In this document: positions 37,401 through 50,800 of the stretch, in pieces
Layout: each line of letters begins with the position of its first letter
Position numbering within the stretch: the stretch's first letter is position 1
NCBI RefSeq assembly: GCF_029784135.1
Contig: NC_073745.1
Coordinates: 102,070,125 to 102,134,124 of the forward strand
DNA length: 64,000 nucleotides
Direction: 5' to 3'
Source of the DNA: Toxorhynchites rutilus septentrionalis
Lineage: Eukaryota > Arthropoda > Insecta > Diptera > Culicidae
Made by a program: the position numbers and the translations under genes
Notes under the pieces: model-generated
The model's input: the letters and a program-made list of their open reading frames with translations, nothing else
Database searches by the model: none
Told to the model about the DNA's origin: nothing

Positions 37401-40400
37401 TCACTAGAAAGATAAAATGTCTACGAGTTATATGCCTTGAAAACAATCTTTTGATGGAGTCAAATGAACTGAAAAAGGTTTACGTCTCTATAATTCAAGA
37501 CAACAACAAATTACTGAAATCACAAAAATCTATAAATGTGGGTACCTGCTTGAAATTTAATCTTAGTCATGATCAAGGATGGAAAACAAGGGAGCATGAT
37601 GAGATTTACGATTAATCGCAAACTGCGTAGATCGTAATCTGTGCAAACTGCGACTAACTATTAATCCTCTCCCATCATAACAAAATGATTTTCTCTTGGT
37701 AACTCTGAGTTGACCAAAGCATTGCTAGACTGAAACTAGTCCGAATAATTGAGTTACTCTCCTTCCTCGTTCTGAGTACAACTCCTAACAAGAATTTGCT
37801 CCATGGGAATGAGTATCTCTATGACGTACGCTTTACGATTCTCGCTCTCTCGTCCGGGCGTTCAATTTTCCTCTCCGAGCGCATTTACTTCGATGAAACT
37901 GTGTGAGGAAAAAATGCGCTACAGCAGATAGGACGACATGATGGTTAATGTTCCACAGAGGATTCCTCAGATGGTGTTTAAATTCATCTACAAGAGACTA
38001 CAAACAATAACCCTCCTCAAAACGCTAATTTTATGAGTTAATGTAAATGCGTTATTGGCCAAGGCTATTACGATATCGAACACGTGGTCTTGTGAGATAT
38101 TTTTTTCCGCCAGCACAAATACAGAACATTCCTTTCGGGCCCAGTAAACTTGTGGCTAGAAAAGACCTTAATTACCTTGAATTAATCAAAAACATAAATT
38201 AGCGCAAATATGTCAACATGTGTTTTTTGTGTAAGCACGTAAATATTTACTCATAACATTTTAGGATTGTGGAACTCTACATAATTTGTATGCAGATAGA
38301 CTATCCACAATTTGTGGGGGGAATACTCATACAACTCAAATTGGTAATGATTATCTGCTATCACAAAGCTGAGAAATTTTTGACGTTTTGTTTTACAACT
38401 GATTCATTCAAAAGCTTTATTTTAAAATATTTTCTTATCCTGAGACTGGCTCACCATATTGCACTGCTGCTAAAACCGTAGGCTAACCTCAAGGATATTT
38501 TTTTATCCATTTTCGGCGAATAATTAATAGAGTGTCGTGTTATGAAACATCAGAACAATGGCAAAAACAACATCACGATCATAAGGTGTTGGTTCGGTTA
38601 TTCCAGAAGACATTGGAATATATTCCATCTGATCATGTTTAGGAAGGTTAACGACCTTCAAAGGATAAATTTATCTTGGGAACATTAAATTGATGTTCAT
38701 GACTTCCAGTCGGACGTTTATCCGCTCTGATAATAATTGTGTAGTCCTTACAAAGCATATATTCCAATGCCGTTTGTTCACTTAAATTCTTCGCATACCG
38801 TTTGATGATTAGGTAGGATGTTGATAAGCATTTTCTGCGATACGGATTGTTCCAATAGTATTTATTCGACAATATGGAGATTGGAATATACCTGAAATTA
38901 ACTAGATTCAACCAAACAAATCAGCGGACAAAGCAGTATGCACACTCAGGAGATGCAACAAGTTTGAAGGGATATGAAGAAAAAAACATTGGTCGTTTAA
39001 TAAATCTACTGCCACATATGTCGGAAGTCCACGATATATGAATAACATATGTCCATACTTATTCATTACATTTATTTGCAACGAAAAACGTAACGACACA
39101 GAATTGAATTAATCAAATATGTGATTCGTTTTATCTACAAAATAAAAAAGGATCTTAAATTCCATTGAATTCGAAAAGTGTTTCGTGAAATCACTAATTG
39201 AATTATTATTAGAAAAAAATATTTGAAGAGAAATGTGAATGTTCAGAATTATTGGAATCTAAAAAACGATTTTGGGCGGGATGAGATTCGCCCAAATCTG
39301 CTGGTAATAAAATTAATCAAATGCATCCGTTTCCCGTCTGCTGTTTATCGGGCGGGAGACGACAGCAAAACAAAATCGACACGAGACTGAGTCAGCCACT
39401 CACTGCGGACAGTGCAATAGAGAATTAAAAATCCCTCGACGAGTGTCGTAAGATTTCAGTTGATCGTCTCTTGTACACTTTCCGATCAAGAACTCATCAT
39501 CCGCTCTATGGGATGGGATTAATCGTTTGTGGCTTGCACTCTCGAGTAGCCTTGAGTAGTAGAAGTAATGCTTCGAGAGTGCATACAGTGGGGATTCCTC
39601 TTTCATACTGCTTTTTTGAGATCTTGGTAGCTCACCGTTCCAAGTATTCTCTCTGTGTACATATGAAGGATAAAAGAGCATCGCCTGGGGTGATTTAAAA
39701 ACATCCGACTAGAGGGATATACTTATTTATTGATCGTTGAATGTGATTTTTTTACCATCACTGGTCATGATTATTAATCGGGTGATGCAAGACACGACTA
39801 GAAAAGCAAGATTGTCCTTCGATTTGTGCACAACGTCGTTGAACAACTTGTATGTAGGGAAGGCAAAATATTTAGTGAAAAAAACAATCACGTAAAATTT
39901 AAAACGTATTAAAAATTTAATCTCCGCATTCTCGTGTTTGCCCTATCTATACAGTCATTCCTTGCCATGCCGATATAGTGGTTTTCAGATTTTCGTGAAA
40001 AGTGCTAGTTTTGTTCCTTATCGCGAAATATTAGACTAGTATTTTTTTATTAGTGTGCTCATTCCCATTTTAGAGCGGTCCGAAAAATGAACTATTAGCC
40101 TTTTTTACAAAAATGACTTTTTCAAAAAAATCATAGCTGCTGAACTGCTTCTGAATCTGAACCGATTCAGATGATCAACATATCAAATTAAAGCCAATTA
40201 GCTGGTATTCTTTAAAAAAATGCTACACTTGCAAAAATATTTAATTTAATTTACATAATCGTTGACTGTATTATATTATAAACTAGTCCGGCAAACTTCG
40301 TCGGCCCACAATTGTTTTTCTGATTCAAATAATTTCGAACACTCACCTTTCCCGAGTATTATTGTTCTGTACGTGATATTTATTCGCGGTTATTTTTTTG

Positions 40401-43400
40401 ACATATATACCAGACGCAGATTGAGACACATCAATCCTGATACTGACTGTTCAAGTCCGTTGCTCCGTTCTTGAGTTAAATCGTGAGGAACGGACACCAA
40501 ATCATTTTTATTTATATAGATTATAAGTTTTTTTTGTCATATTTTTCCTGAGGAATTTTACCTAACATATCCAAAAAATGAGAGATGTTTTCTTTTTCTT
40601 TTTGAGTTATGATTTTTCAAAGTTAACCGATGGTTTGAAAAACAATTTTCGCCTTTTTTCCAAAAACGACTTTTTTTTCAAAAATTCATAACTTTGAACT
40701 ACTGGATTTATATAACCGATTAATTATAATAAATTGAAGCCAATGTTCGCCATTTTGGAAAAAATATAATTTTAACATAGATGCGAAGAAATTGGATTCT
40801 AGTCGCATAGATCTAGGTCGTATAGAATATTGAACGAAGACTGCAAACATTTTAACTTTGATAAATCATGACTCAAAAATAAAACAAAAAACACATCTCT
40901 GATTTTTGTACATGTTATGTAAAAAAATCCTTAGCTTTTTTAAAAATATATAGTCCGCTTCATCCCGAGACCATGTAAACTAACGGGTGTTAAATAAAAA
41001 ATGAAATTTTTTTCAATCACATATAAAAAAAAATATTTTTTTTTCATCGATTTCAGTATTTTTTATTAATAACATAATGTATTTTCTTCAAAAAATGTCA
41101 GTGAATGTTTGAGTAAGGGCCGTGGTCTGCTGTTCGACGCAACTTTGTCACGATGCTCTCACAAGAACGTTGTACGGCACTTACGTCCATTTTCCGGATA
41201 CAATTCCGGATTCTTGTAGTCAGTTTCTTCGTGTCCTTGGCCCTCCAATTGTTTTCATACACTAGGGCACTGAGTAAGCCAAAGAAATCCTCTATTGGGC
41301 GGCACTGGGGCAAGTTTGTTGGGTTACGATCTTTCGGCACGAACGGTATCTTTTTCTCCTCAAGATACGACAGCGTCGTCTTGGCGTAATGGGAAGACGC
41401 CTTGTCCGGCCAGAAGACGTACTTCCCATCCGCGTGATGCTCGTTCAGAAACGGCAGCAGGATTTTATCGAGGCACTCTTCTCGATAGATTTGTTGGTTG
41501 ATTGCCAGACCGCTCGGCTTAAACCAAGGCTTTGAAATGCCCCGGTAGGAAATGGCGATGTACAACATAACCTTTTTTTCAAACTTGTGCTTGAACTTGT
41601 ATTTCACTTCAGGCGGTGTGGATGACTTGTCGCTGGAGTAGTAATTATCATTTCCTGGAATATGCGTTTTGGACAGCGGAAAATAGCTTTCGTCGTCCAG
41701 AACGAAAGACTTCCCGCGGTATTTTTTGGTCATCCACCGATACTGTGATTTAACCGTCTCAATCTGCTCCTCCGTGTACTCCGGCGACCTCGTCTTCTTC
41801 CTGCAGACGATTCCTTCCATCTTGAGGGTCCGATGGATCAATACGTGGGAGCAGCCATATTTCCGACCGGCGTCACGCAGGCTGGTTGCGTCCTTGTTGT
41901 CAAACAGCTTCTTTAACGATGTCTTCCTCTGCTTCGTCATTATCGTCACCGGACGACCACTTCCGACCTTCCGACCTTCCGCTCTACGTTCAGGGAACCC
42001 AGGATACGAAATACCGTACTGACAGGTACATTTTCTTCCTTAAAATGTGCCACCGTGAACTTTTTTCGTTGCTGGAAATGCGTTTCGTAGAACCGTACAA
42101 TGCGTTCGCGGAGCACGTGCTGTTTCGACGCCATCTTTGCTTTGACTAAATTCAAACTAGCGAAACCAAACACGCCTACTGTTTCTAGGGAGCCCAAAGA
42201 GCAATTTTCTTGGAGAAAGAAAATTTTACGCTCTTTATTTGAGTTACTGAAAGGAATTGAAAAAAATCTCATTTTTTATTTAACACCCGTTATAAAAAGC
42301 AAATACAATCGAACAAATCACGGGAACAAATTACAATTTTTTCACCAAAGTTATATTTTTTAAGAAGACTTCATTGCATTTGATATATCGATCATCTGAA
42401 TCGTTCAAATGTTATTAACTTTAAAAAAAGACATTTGTGGAAAAAAGGAAAAAATTTGATTTTTCGGACCATCGCACTGTGGCTTTTAAGGCGAACAAAA
42501 GTCGGAGAAGTGACTGTCACCGATTTTTTCTATATTTCTTATTGAAAGTAGACACTCTAACTAGGAAAAGTTCAAAGTTTCAGAACTATGGCATGTACTA
42601 TTACCTGAGATATCGATAAAAAGAAGATGAAAAATTAAAAAAATGCATTTTTTTTCGAAAGAAAGCAAATTCAAAAAAAATTCGATCATGGTAACTCAGA
42701 ATAACTTATAAGTACATTATATTCTTATAAACGTATTGATTAGGCTTTCCGAAAAACTTGTGGTTAGGTGACTGTATAGTATAAAATAAGAAGATAAAGC
42801 AAGTAAATAAGGGTACAAATCATAATTTCAACTTTTTTGATTGGCATGTTTTTACTCCCAGGAGCTCCCGGGTCGGATCCTTGTTTTTCTTCATGTTTTG
42901 GATATATACTAACAAATTTTGAAGAGTATAGCTGCGACGACCTGCGACGTATACCATTCTGATTTTTTTTTATCTATAGGAAATATACAAAGTCAAAAAT
43001 ATTTTCAACAATTATACATGACAATAAACTTTTTCTTACCCCTTTTTATGTTTCGTTCTTCTTGATATAGTTGAAACTTGTCATCTATGACAATTATGAT
43101 ATATTTCACGACTAACTTATTAACCCTTCACGTACAACATCGAGTCTCACTCGATGTGAAATGATTGTGCCAAAACGTACAACATCGACTCTCTCGTGGT
43201 GCGCTTGCATATCACACGGCGCTAATACGCTCAGCAGAGTAGTGAAATCACTCGATACGTGACCCGTCGAAGCGTTTGCATTTGGTCCGCTCTTTTGACA
43301 ATTAAATCGTACGCGGAGGGGTTAAAAGAGCTTAAGTTTGGGGCTGAATTCCAAACAAATCCATGTATTTTTTTTCTTTTTATAAAAAATACACGCCTCT

Positions 43401-44846
43401 ATCAAAATTTGACCGTAATATAGTCACAAATGATCTTAAGCACCTTGTTTCAAAATCATAACAAGTTAAAAAATACCAGAAGTGTTGGAAAAATGATGAG
43501 AAGATTTTTGTCCGCTGGCTTGTATGGAAATCATCCCTAGTGGTATCGGTTTAAAAAATATAAAGCGCCCTTGTGCTGAGACCATGTAAACAATAAAAAA
43601 CAAATACAAACAATAATTATGAACACTAAATTCAAACTTTTTGCAAGTGTAGTATTTTTCCAAAAAATACAAGTTAATTGGCTTTAATTTGATATGTTGA
43701 TCAACGTTACAGCGGTACAGAATCTCAAAAGTTATGAATTTTTGACAAGTCATTTAAAAAAAATGGGAAATTAAATGTTCACCCCCTCGAAAAAATACCC
43801 TATGCAAAATTTCACCTCAATCGGACTTAAGAGAGAGTGGCGCAAAGCGGTCATAGTTTGAGTTTTTTAAAAATCAAAAAATCACCCAAGGGGAATCGGG
43901 GTTTTCAAAACAATTGTTTGATGCTAGATGTCTTAAAATATTATGAAACATCGAGATTTACTGTCATTTCGAAATTATTTTTTTTTCAAGAATCGACACT
44001 CGTTTTTTTCGGAATGCGAGGCAAAACTTATGGTTTAGGGTGCCAATAAAAATAGTTATCTCGATTTTTCATTCGGAACTTGCTACGAAATGTTGGTTTA
44101 CACGATATTATACGCAGTGCAAAACCAGAGTTCAATCGGACTTTCTTTTTCAGTGTCGCAGACGTTAAAATTTGATTTTTTTGAAAACTCAGCAGCCGGC
44201 AGCCTAATCTATATAAACGAAAATTATTTTTTGCCAGCAGCGATGACATCTTTTTGGTTTCTTCTTGGCGGCTGTCTTCTTCCTCCGCGCTCGACGCCCG
44301 CCGGCAATCGACTCGATGACCACCAAACGAAAAGGGTTGCGCATGTGTGTGTGTGACGGTCGTTTTCAATGCGTAGCCTTTATCTCCTTAAACGGAAACC
44401 TTTTTCGATGCTGGTGCTTTCTTGGTCGCCTTCTTAGCGGCACCATTGTTCTCCCCGGTGGATTCCCTTTTGGCCTTAGGGGAAATCTTTAACCAACCCG
44501 CACCAATGCCGTTTGTTTGAACAAATGGGATCTTGCTGACACCATTCATCCGCGCTTTCTTGATAAACGAAGTAGGCTTCGCTACAGCAGCGTTAGCATG
44601 CTCCAATCGCTGTACAATCATAACTAGAGGGAGTTTTTTGAAGCGCGTCAGCTCATATACAGATCTATGTGATTTCAATTTTTAACCGTTTGAGTACGGG
44701 GCAAATTTTGTGAGCATATGCCAAATATCCATATTATTTTGGATGTATTAAAAAAAATAATGAACGTAGATTACTGATTAGGCTATGAAAGTTGTGTTAA
44801 AGTAAAAAAACACACGAAAAGTGATATTTTTGAAATTTATAAACAT

Positions 44847-44892
<46 letters not shown>

Positions 44893-47800
44893 AAGGAGTG
44901 TTGTTACGACATAAAACATTGGAAAATTGAAAGAAAAATTATTTTATATATGACCAAAGTGAGTTTCTGAAAATGCGCTTCTAATGAAAATCGACTATTC
45001 AGTGATGAATATGTGTTCTATTTGAAGGAAACATCTTTTTTCCACGTGTTTGGCAAAATCATGAACTGAAATTGTGTTTCGGAGTGATTTAAACTTTATC
45101 GATTCCCCTCAGCTATCTTTATATATATTAAAGTTCTCTGTTCGTTTGTGTGCGCGTTAAAAACTCGAAAAGTACGGAACCGACTGAGTTCAAACTATTA
45201 TACAATATAACAAAACAACCAAACATATCTAGGATTGTTGTTACAACATAAGAAATGAAAAATTCAACTCAACCATGCAACCACAATGTGCCACGGCAAA
45301 GCGTTGCAGGGTACAGCTAGTATTTATATAAATATTTTTTTTTTTTAAATTATGAGAAAATTATAATTTGACAAATTTCTTCACAATTATGTTTAGTTGC
45401 ACAAAGTACGTGAAGTTCACAAATTGGGCAAATTAGATTTGTTCTTTTCACTTTTTCGTCCTTTTGTATTATAACATTCTACACCTTAACCTTCGGCCCG
45501 ACAGCTTTTAAGATGTTTCTCAAAAATCTCTTAAATCCATCGAAAAAATAGGTGAGCAATAAGCGATAGAATCTATATTTATTCAATTTGTACCTCCAAT
45601 GTGTTCCCGTTAGACAAAATCCTGCATTAAAAAGTGCCAAGTCAAAAATGTTAGGATAGAAGAAGAAGAGCGATATCGTGCTCTCCCGTACTCAAACGGT
45701 TAAGCTATTGAAACAACTTTTTGGATCAAAAATAAACAAGCATATAACGCGTAGACATTTTATCTTTCGAATGATGTTGTTATCATATCATTTCGTACAG
45801 TTCTTTCGCTCAAAATCTTGGAAAAACGGAATCTTTTACTGAACAGAAGGCGAAATTTTCGAATGACGAACCGCAGATTCCTCGACTTCCTCGACGCAAT
45901 TGGAGGGCTGGTCGCTAGGATCTCCCGATTAACCCTAGGTATGAATGAATGCGTGGTTGGAGGATTTGTATGTTTGTATCTCAAGTATTGCCCCTCGCTA
46001 GCCACAATCTTTCCCCATCTATGGCTGCATAAGGAAAATGTCTCCGAAATGATTGGTCTAATTTCTCTGACATTGTCCGTAAGCTGAATTATCTGTTCTT
46101 GCAGTCACCAAAATGATATTTGGTTAAGTGAACTAAATATTTTGATTTTATTGAGTCATTCAAATGGAAATCGGAGTCTGTAAAATTTTTAGGTTAGGTT
46201 GAGAATGTTTGTATAAGATTGATTCACACCTAAGAATTGTTGATTTTATGTGTTATCAAATGGTGAAGGTTGTGGTGGAATAAAGAATCGCTTGTGTGTG
46301 CAGTAGGTTGCCAATGGATGTATGGGAAAAAAGTGACCCTCGAATTTTCAAAGCGAACCTGATTAAAAATGTTGATTCCCACGAAAAACTACCCTATGCA
46401 AAATATCAGCTTAATCGGACTTCATTTATTAGTGTCGCACAGCGGTCAATGTTAGAGTTTTATGAAAACCGAAAAATCACCCAAATCGGGGAATCGGGGT
46501 TTCGAAAAAAAAATTGATGCCAAATGTCTTCAAATTGCGTGAAACGTTGAGATCTACTGTCATCTCGAAGAAAAATTTTTGGCAAAAATCGACGCTCTGG
46601 GACTTTGTTGTTTTTTCGGAATACGAGGCAAAACGTATGGTTTAGGGTGCCAATGAAAATCGTCATATCGATTTTTCATACGGAACTCCCTGCGAAATGT
46701 TGATTTGCACGATAAAATACCATCTGCAAAATATTAGCTCATTCGGACTTCATTTACTATTGTCGTAGATGTCAAAATTTAAGTTTTATGAAAATCGAAA
46801 AATCATCAAAGGGGGAGAAAAAGGAAATCGGGATCTTTAAAAAAAAAGTTGATGCCAAATGTCTTAGATTTGCATGAAACGTCGAGATTTACTGTTATCT
46901 TGAAAAAAAATTTCGTCAAAAATCGACTTTTCGGACAAAGAACGACCAAGCGCCAGAAAGTCAATTTTTGACAAAAAATTTTTTTCGCGATAACAGTAAA
47001 TATCGACGTTTCACGCAATTCTAAGACATTTGGCATCAAATTTTTTTTTGAAAACCCCGATTTCCTTTACTCCGAATGAGCTAATATTTTGCAGAGGGTA
47101 TTTTATCGTGCAAATCAACATTTTGCAGGGCGTTCCGTATGAAAAATCGATATGACGATTTTCATTGGCACCCTAAACCATACGTTTTGCCTCGTATTCC
47201 GAAAAAACAACAAAGTCCCAGAGCGTCGATTTTTGCCAAAATTTTTTCTTCGAGATGACAGTAGATCTCGACGTTTCATGCAATTTGAAGACATTTGGCA
47301 TCAATTTTTTTTCGAAACCCCGATTTCCTTTACTCCCCCTTTGGGTGATTTTTCGGTTTTCAAAAAACTCTAACTTTGACCGCTGTGCGACACTAATAAA
47401 TGAAGTCAGATTAAGCTGATATTTTGCATAGGGTAGTTTTTCTTTTTTTTTTTATCTGTATTATAGTGATTTTCAACTCATTTGGCTGGTTCGTCACTTT
47501 TTACTTCCATTTTTGGAAGAATGTCGGGAGTGAGAATTGAACTCGTGACCTTTAGCGTGAGAGGCATGGATGTTACCACTACGCCAGATCGCCTCCACCA
47601 GGGTAGTTTTTCGTGGGAATCAACATTTTTAATCAAGTTCGCTTTGAAAATTCGAAATGGCCGTTTTCATTGGCACTCTAGTGCAAGATGGTGGAGTTAA
47701 CAAGTGGCTCGTAATTTACACTATTTAGAAAAGACGTACGAGGAATGACAAGACGAAAAGTTTGGATTTGTTTATGTTATTACTTACGTTGGTATGGTTA

Positions 47801-50800
47801 CATTTGATTTCGTCAAAGGTATTTGAAGCAGTATAATAAATAAACAGTTGTCGTTGAAAATAGTAACCTAGTAACTTTTATGCATATGCTTCCGCCAGCT
47901 GGCTCGGCTAATGTGATTCAGGGAGTGCTTTGATCGTGGTACCGCAACTGGCGCATAATTTTCAGCTTTGTTTTTTGTGCTGGTTCATAACGACAACCGT
48001 GCCGGCGAAACTGTAGTCAATGTTTAGTGTTGTTTGGATACCATCTATGTAAATAAGTTCAAACTTACGGGATACGTCCGAACGGCAATTCTGACATTAC
48101 GTTTTACCTCCACTTCACTTTCCTTGCTCTAGTGTGCAGTGTGTGTCAGCTGTGTCTAGAAGGAGAGATGCATGCTGAGTGCACTACGTGCATTTGCAAT
48201 AAGACCACAAATTACGACATATTGACGTGTATTGTCAATGTAAATCACAACATCTCAAATCAAATCGCGACATCTTGTGTATTGTTCTCGCGAGAAAAAT
48301 AAAGAATCATGAATGAACCATCATTGATCATTCCGGGGCCAACAAAGCTTTGTACTAAATAGTTAATTTTCGATGCATTCTAAAGTAATACCCGAAGTAA
48401 TAAAAAGTTGATTGATTCTTATAATTTTCCTGTCGGGAGAAGGCTCGTGTGAATTTAGAAAAGTGCTGGGGCTCATTGGTTTTTTCATTGGACTTTTGCT
48501 GATCGCTCAATTTTTGCGAATTCGGGCATTGTTCCCGGATTAAAAGTGGCATTAAAGTTCAGCGCCTTTCAAGCCGGGTGTGAAGTAGGTATTTTCTAGC
48601 GTGAGCGTGATTATCTGATGAAAATAAAATAAAAATAGAATAAAAATTACCAGGCACTCGATTTTGTTTGGATTTTCTGTTGCCGTTCTGCCAAATGAGA
48701 TGCATAGCAGAATTTGTGGATTTTTTTGGAAATTGTGTTTTTTATGAGCGCTGGAGATGTAATTCTGCTGAGAAATACTGGAAAACTACTTGTATATTCA
48801 ATAAGTTCAGTGTTTCGGTGCCACTCTCAAGAGCGAGCTATTAATAGAAAATATTAATACTGAGAATTAATTTCACAATCTGCTTGAATTGGCTTTTTAC
48901 TGCTTTGTGGATTATACGCGTCCCTCACTCAGTGCAATCGCTATCAAGGTTCCAGTTCCAGTTCTAAAATTCATCAGTATAGCTACGTTAGGAGTAAATC
49001 ATTCTAATAGTGATATTCTTCAAATTTCAATTTGTTTTCAACACGTCAGGTCGAATATATGTCGGGATTCAATTAAACACAAAACATGACTGGAACTTAT
49101 TGTATTGTTTCAACTCATTTTTAATATATTGAGTAATTAAAAAGTACCTCGCATAATTTTCTTGCCTTGTAAGGAAATTCATCAATACTATCTCAATTAC
49201 CTTTTAAAACAATATAAATCCAGAGCAGTTAAGAGAATTTAAAATTTACTGTTCTGTTTCTCCCTCCATCGGCAACTCAAATAACAGTACAAACAAAGCA
49301 TCGGTTGCACAAAAAAAAACAACATATTTCCCTTGATTCATATTCACGGGAAAGCCAACAAAAAAAAACAAGATTCAAGAACCTACCACAAACAGAACCA
49401 GAACAGAATAGAACCAAAATAAAAAGAACAACCCAAGCTGGACACGGTTCGAGTACCACCGATTGGGTCATTATACGATACCCATCTCATTACGAGGGTA
49501 CACCACACAACTGTGAGCAGTCACAGCAAGAAGCGTCGTGGTGTTGCTTACTTCTCTTCCTGTTAGTGGAGAGCAAAAGTTTACACTTGTGGAAGATACC
49601 CACGTGCGCTCCACCTTTCTTCTCGGATGATCATTGTACACACATAATAGTGAATGTTAAAGTGATTCTAATCTTGAGGCTTCGCCGCTACACATACGAC
49701 TTCGGATGGGTTCAGTTCCGCTTCCTGGAGATTTGTTACTTTTTTTTTTATTTTGGAACAAGCAGTTTGCCTGGTTCTATACTGTGTACAACGGTCAAAA
49801 TCTTGAATGAAAACTGGAAGAAGACATTGCAATAATTAAAAGAACCTTCGACGTGTTCAGCACATTTTCGGTGGTCAACAACACAGTTACTGAAGTCGTT
49901 CCAAGTTCCATTGCAAGGCGTCTGTTCATTCGTTCTAGATTGTTGAGCACGATTGTTGATGTAACGACAGGCGCTCGTGCCGAATGAGCTTGCATATTAT
50001 TATAGTTATGATCGGAAGCGATGCCATAAATTATACACCAACCCAAAAAACAGCGGAAAAAAATGTTGTGGAAAGTCAAATTGGTATGATAAGGATTTAA
50101 GATCAATACCAATGAACGTTAAGATCTGTTCCCGGCGCATGAGACAAACAAGTAGACAAACATTGATGTGAAACTGGACATAAATGGCGGAATATATTAT
50201 CCGGAAGCGCGTGGAGACCGTAATTGCGCGACAAATGACAATTCAATCAAAAATTAACCAGAAAATCAGTAGAAAATGTTCCTTTGTATCTCTTTTTTTC
50301 ATGAATAGATGTAACGCATCTTGTATTATTTGAAATCAAAACCGAAATTGAAAAGACGTTCAAATCAATCACTGATATTATAATATAAACAGCCAACATT
50401 AGACTGTGGATACAAACAAATTTGATGTAAAACAAATAACTGATGAAACATGTTTGCTTCGAATTTCGTAAGTGAGACGAAGAGGCTCACAGTTTCGAAG
50501 TTCAAACTCTTGCACTATTATTGTTGCATTTCCTTAAATGGCAGGAATAAAAGCGAGAGTATCCCACGATTGTTCTCCGGCGACGGCTGACCAATCGAAA
50601 ACAAACTCTTTTTCCCAGACGGCTGCAGTGCTGGGACTTCTCTTATTTTTTTGTTCCCTCAAGGTAGAATGGGGTCGTGGGAAGTAAGTTAATACTTTGT
50701 CGGTTGATGGGACTCTCCAACCTGTTTGTGTACTTTTTAATTTATCAAAATAAGAAATCTGCGTACTTCCCAGCCCGTTGGGAAATATGCTAATGCGACT

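Larger units (their letters stand above)
39950..42480. repeat. Dispersed repeat with internal inversion, split by a DD37E element
   Basis: The left part (40110-40720) and right part (40730-40980, 42291-42480) share inverted blocks such as AAATCATGACTCAAAAA. The same family occurs at 43550-43770 and 61880-62330. The last copy lacks the DD37E insertion. Confidence 0.7.
44686..45699. mobile_element. 1-kb TTAA-flanked element with 15-bp perfect termini
   Basis: CCGTTTGAGTACGGG at 44686 and its exact complement ending at 45699, flanked by TTAA (44682-44685, 45700-45703). No transposase. The interior holds a CT microsatellite and a Helitron-like insertion (45115-45321). TTAA targets suggest piggyBac mobilisation. 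Confidence 0.7.

Noticed and set aside
49305..49835. 176-codon frame in a COPB2 intron
   Set aside because: Low-complexity start, no recognised domain, no splice or promoter context.
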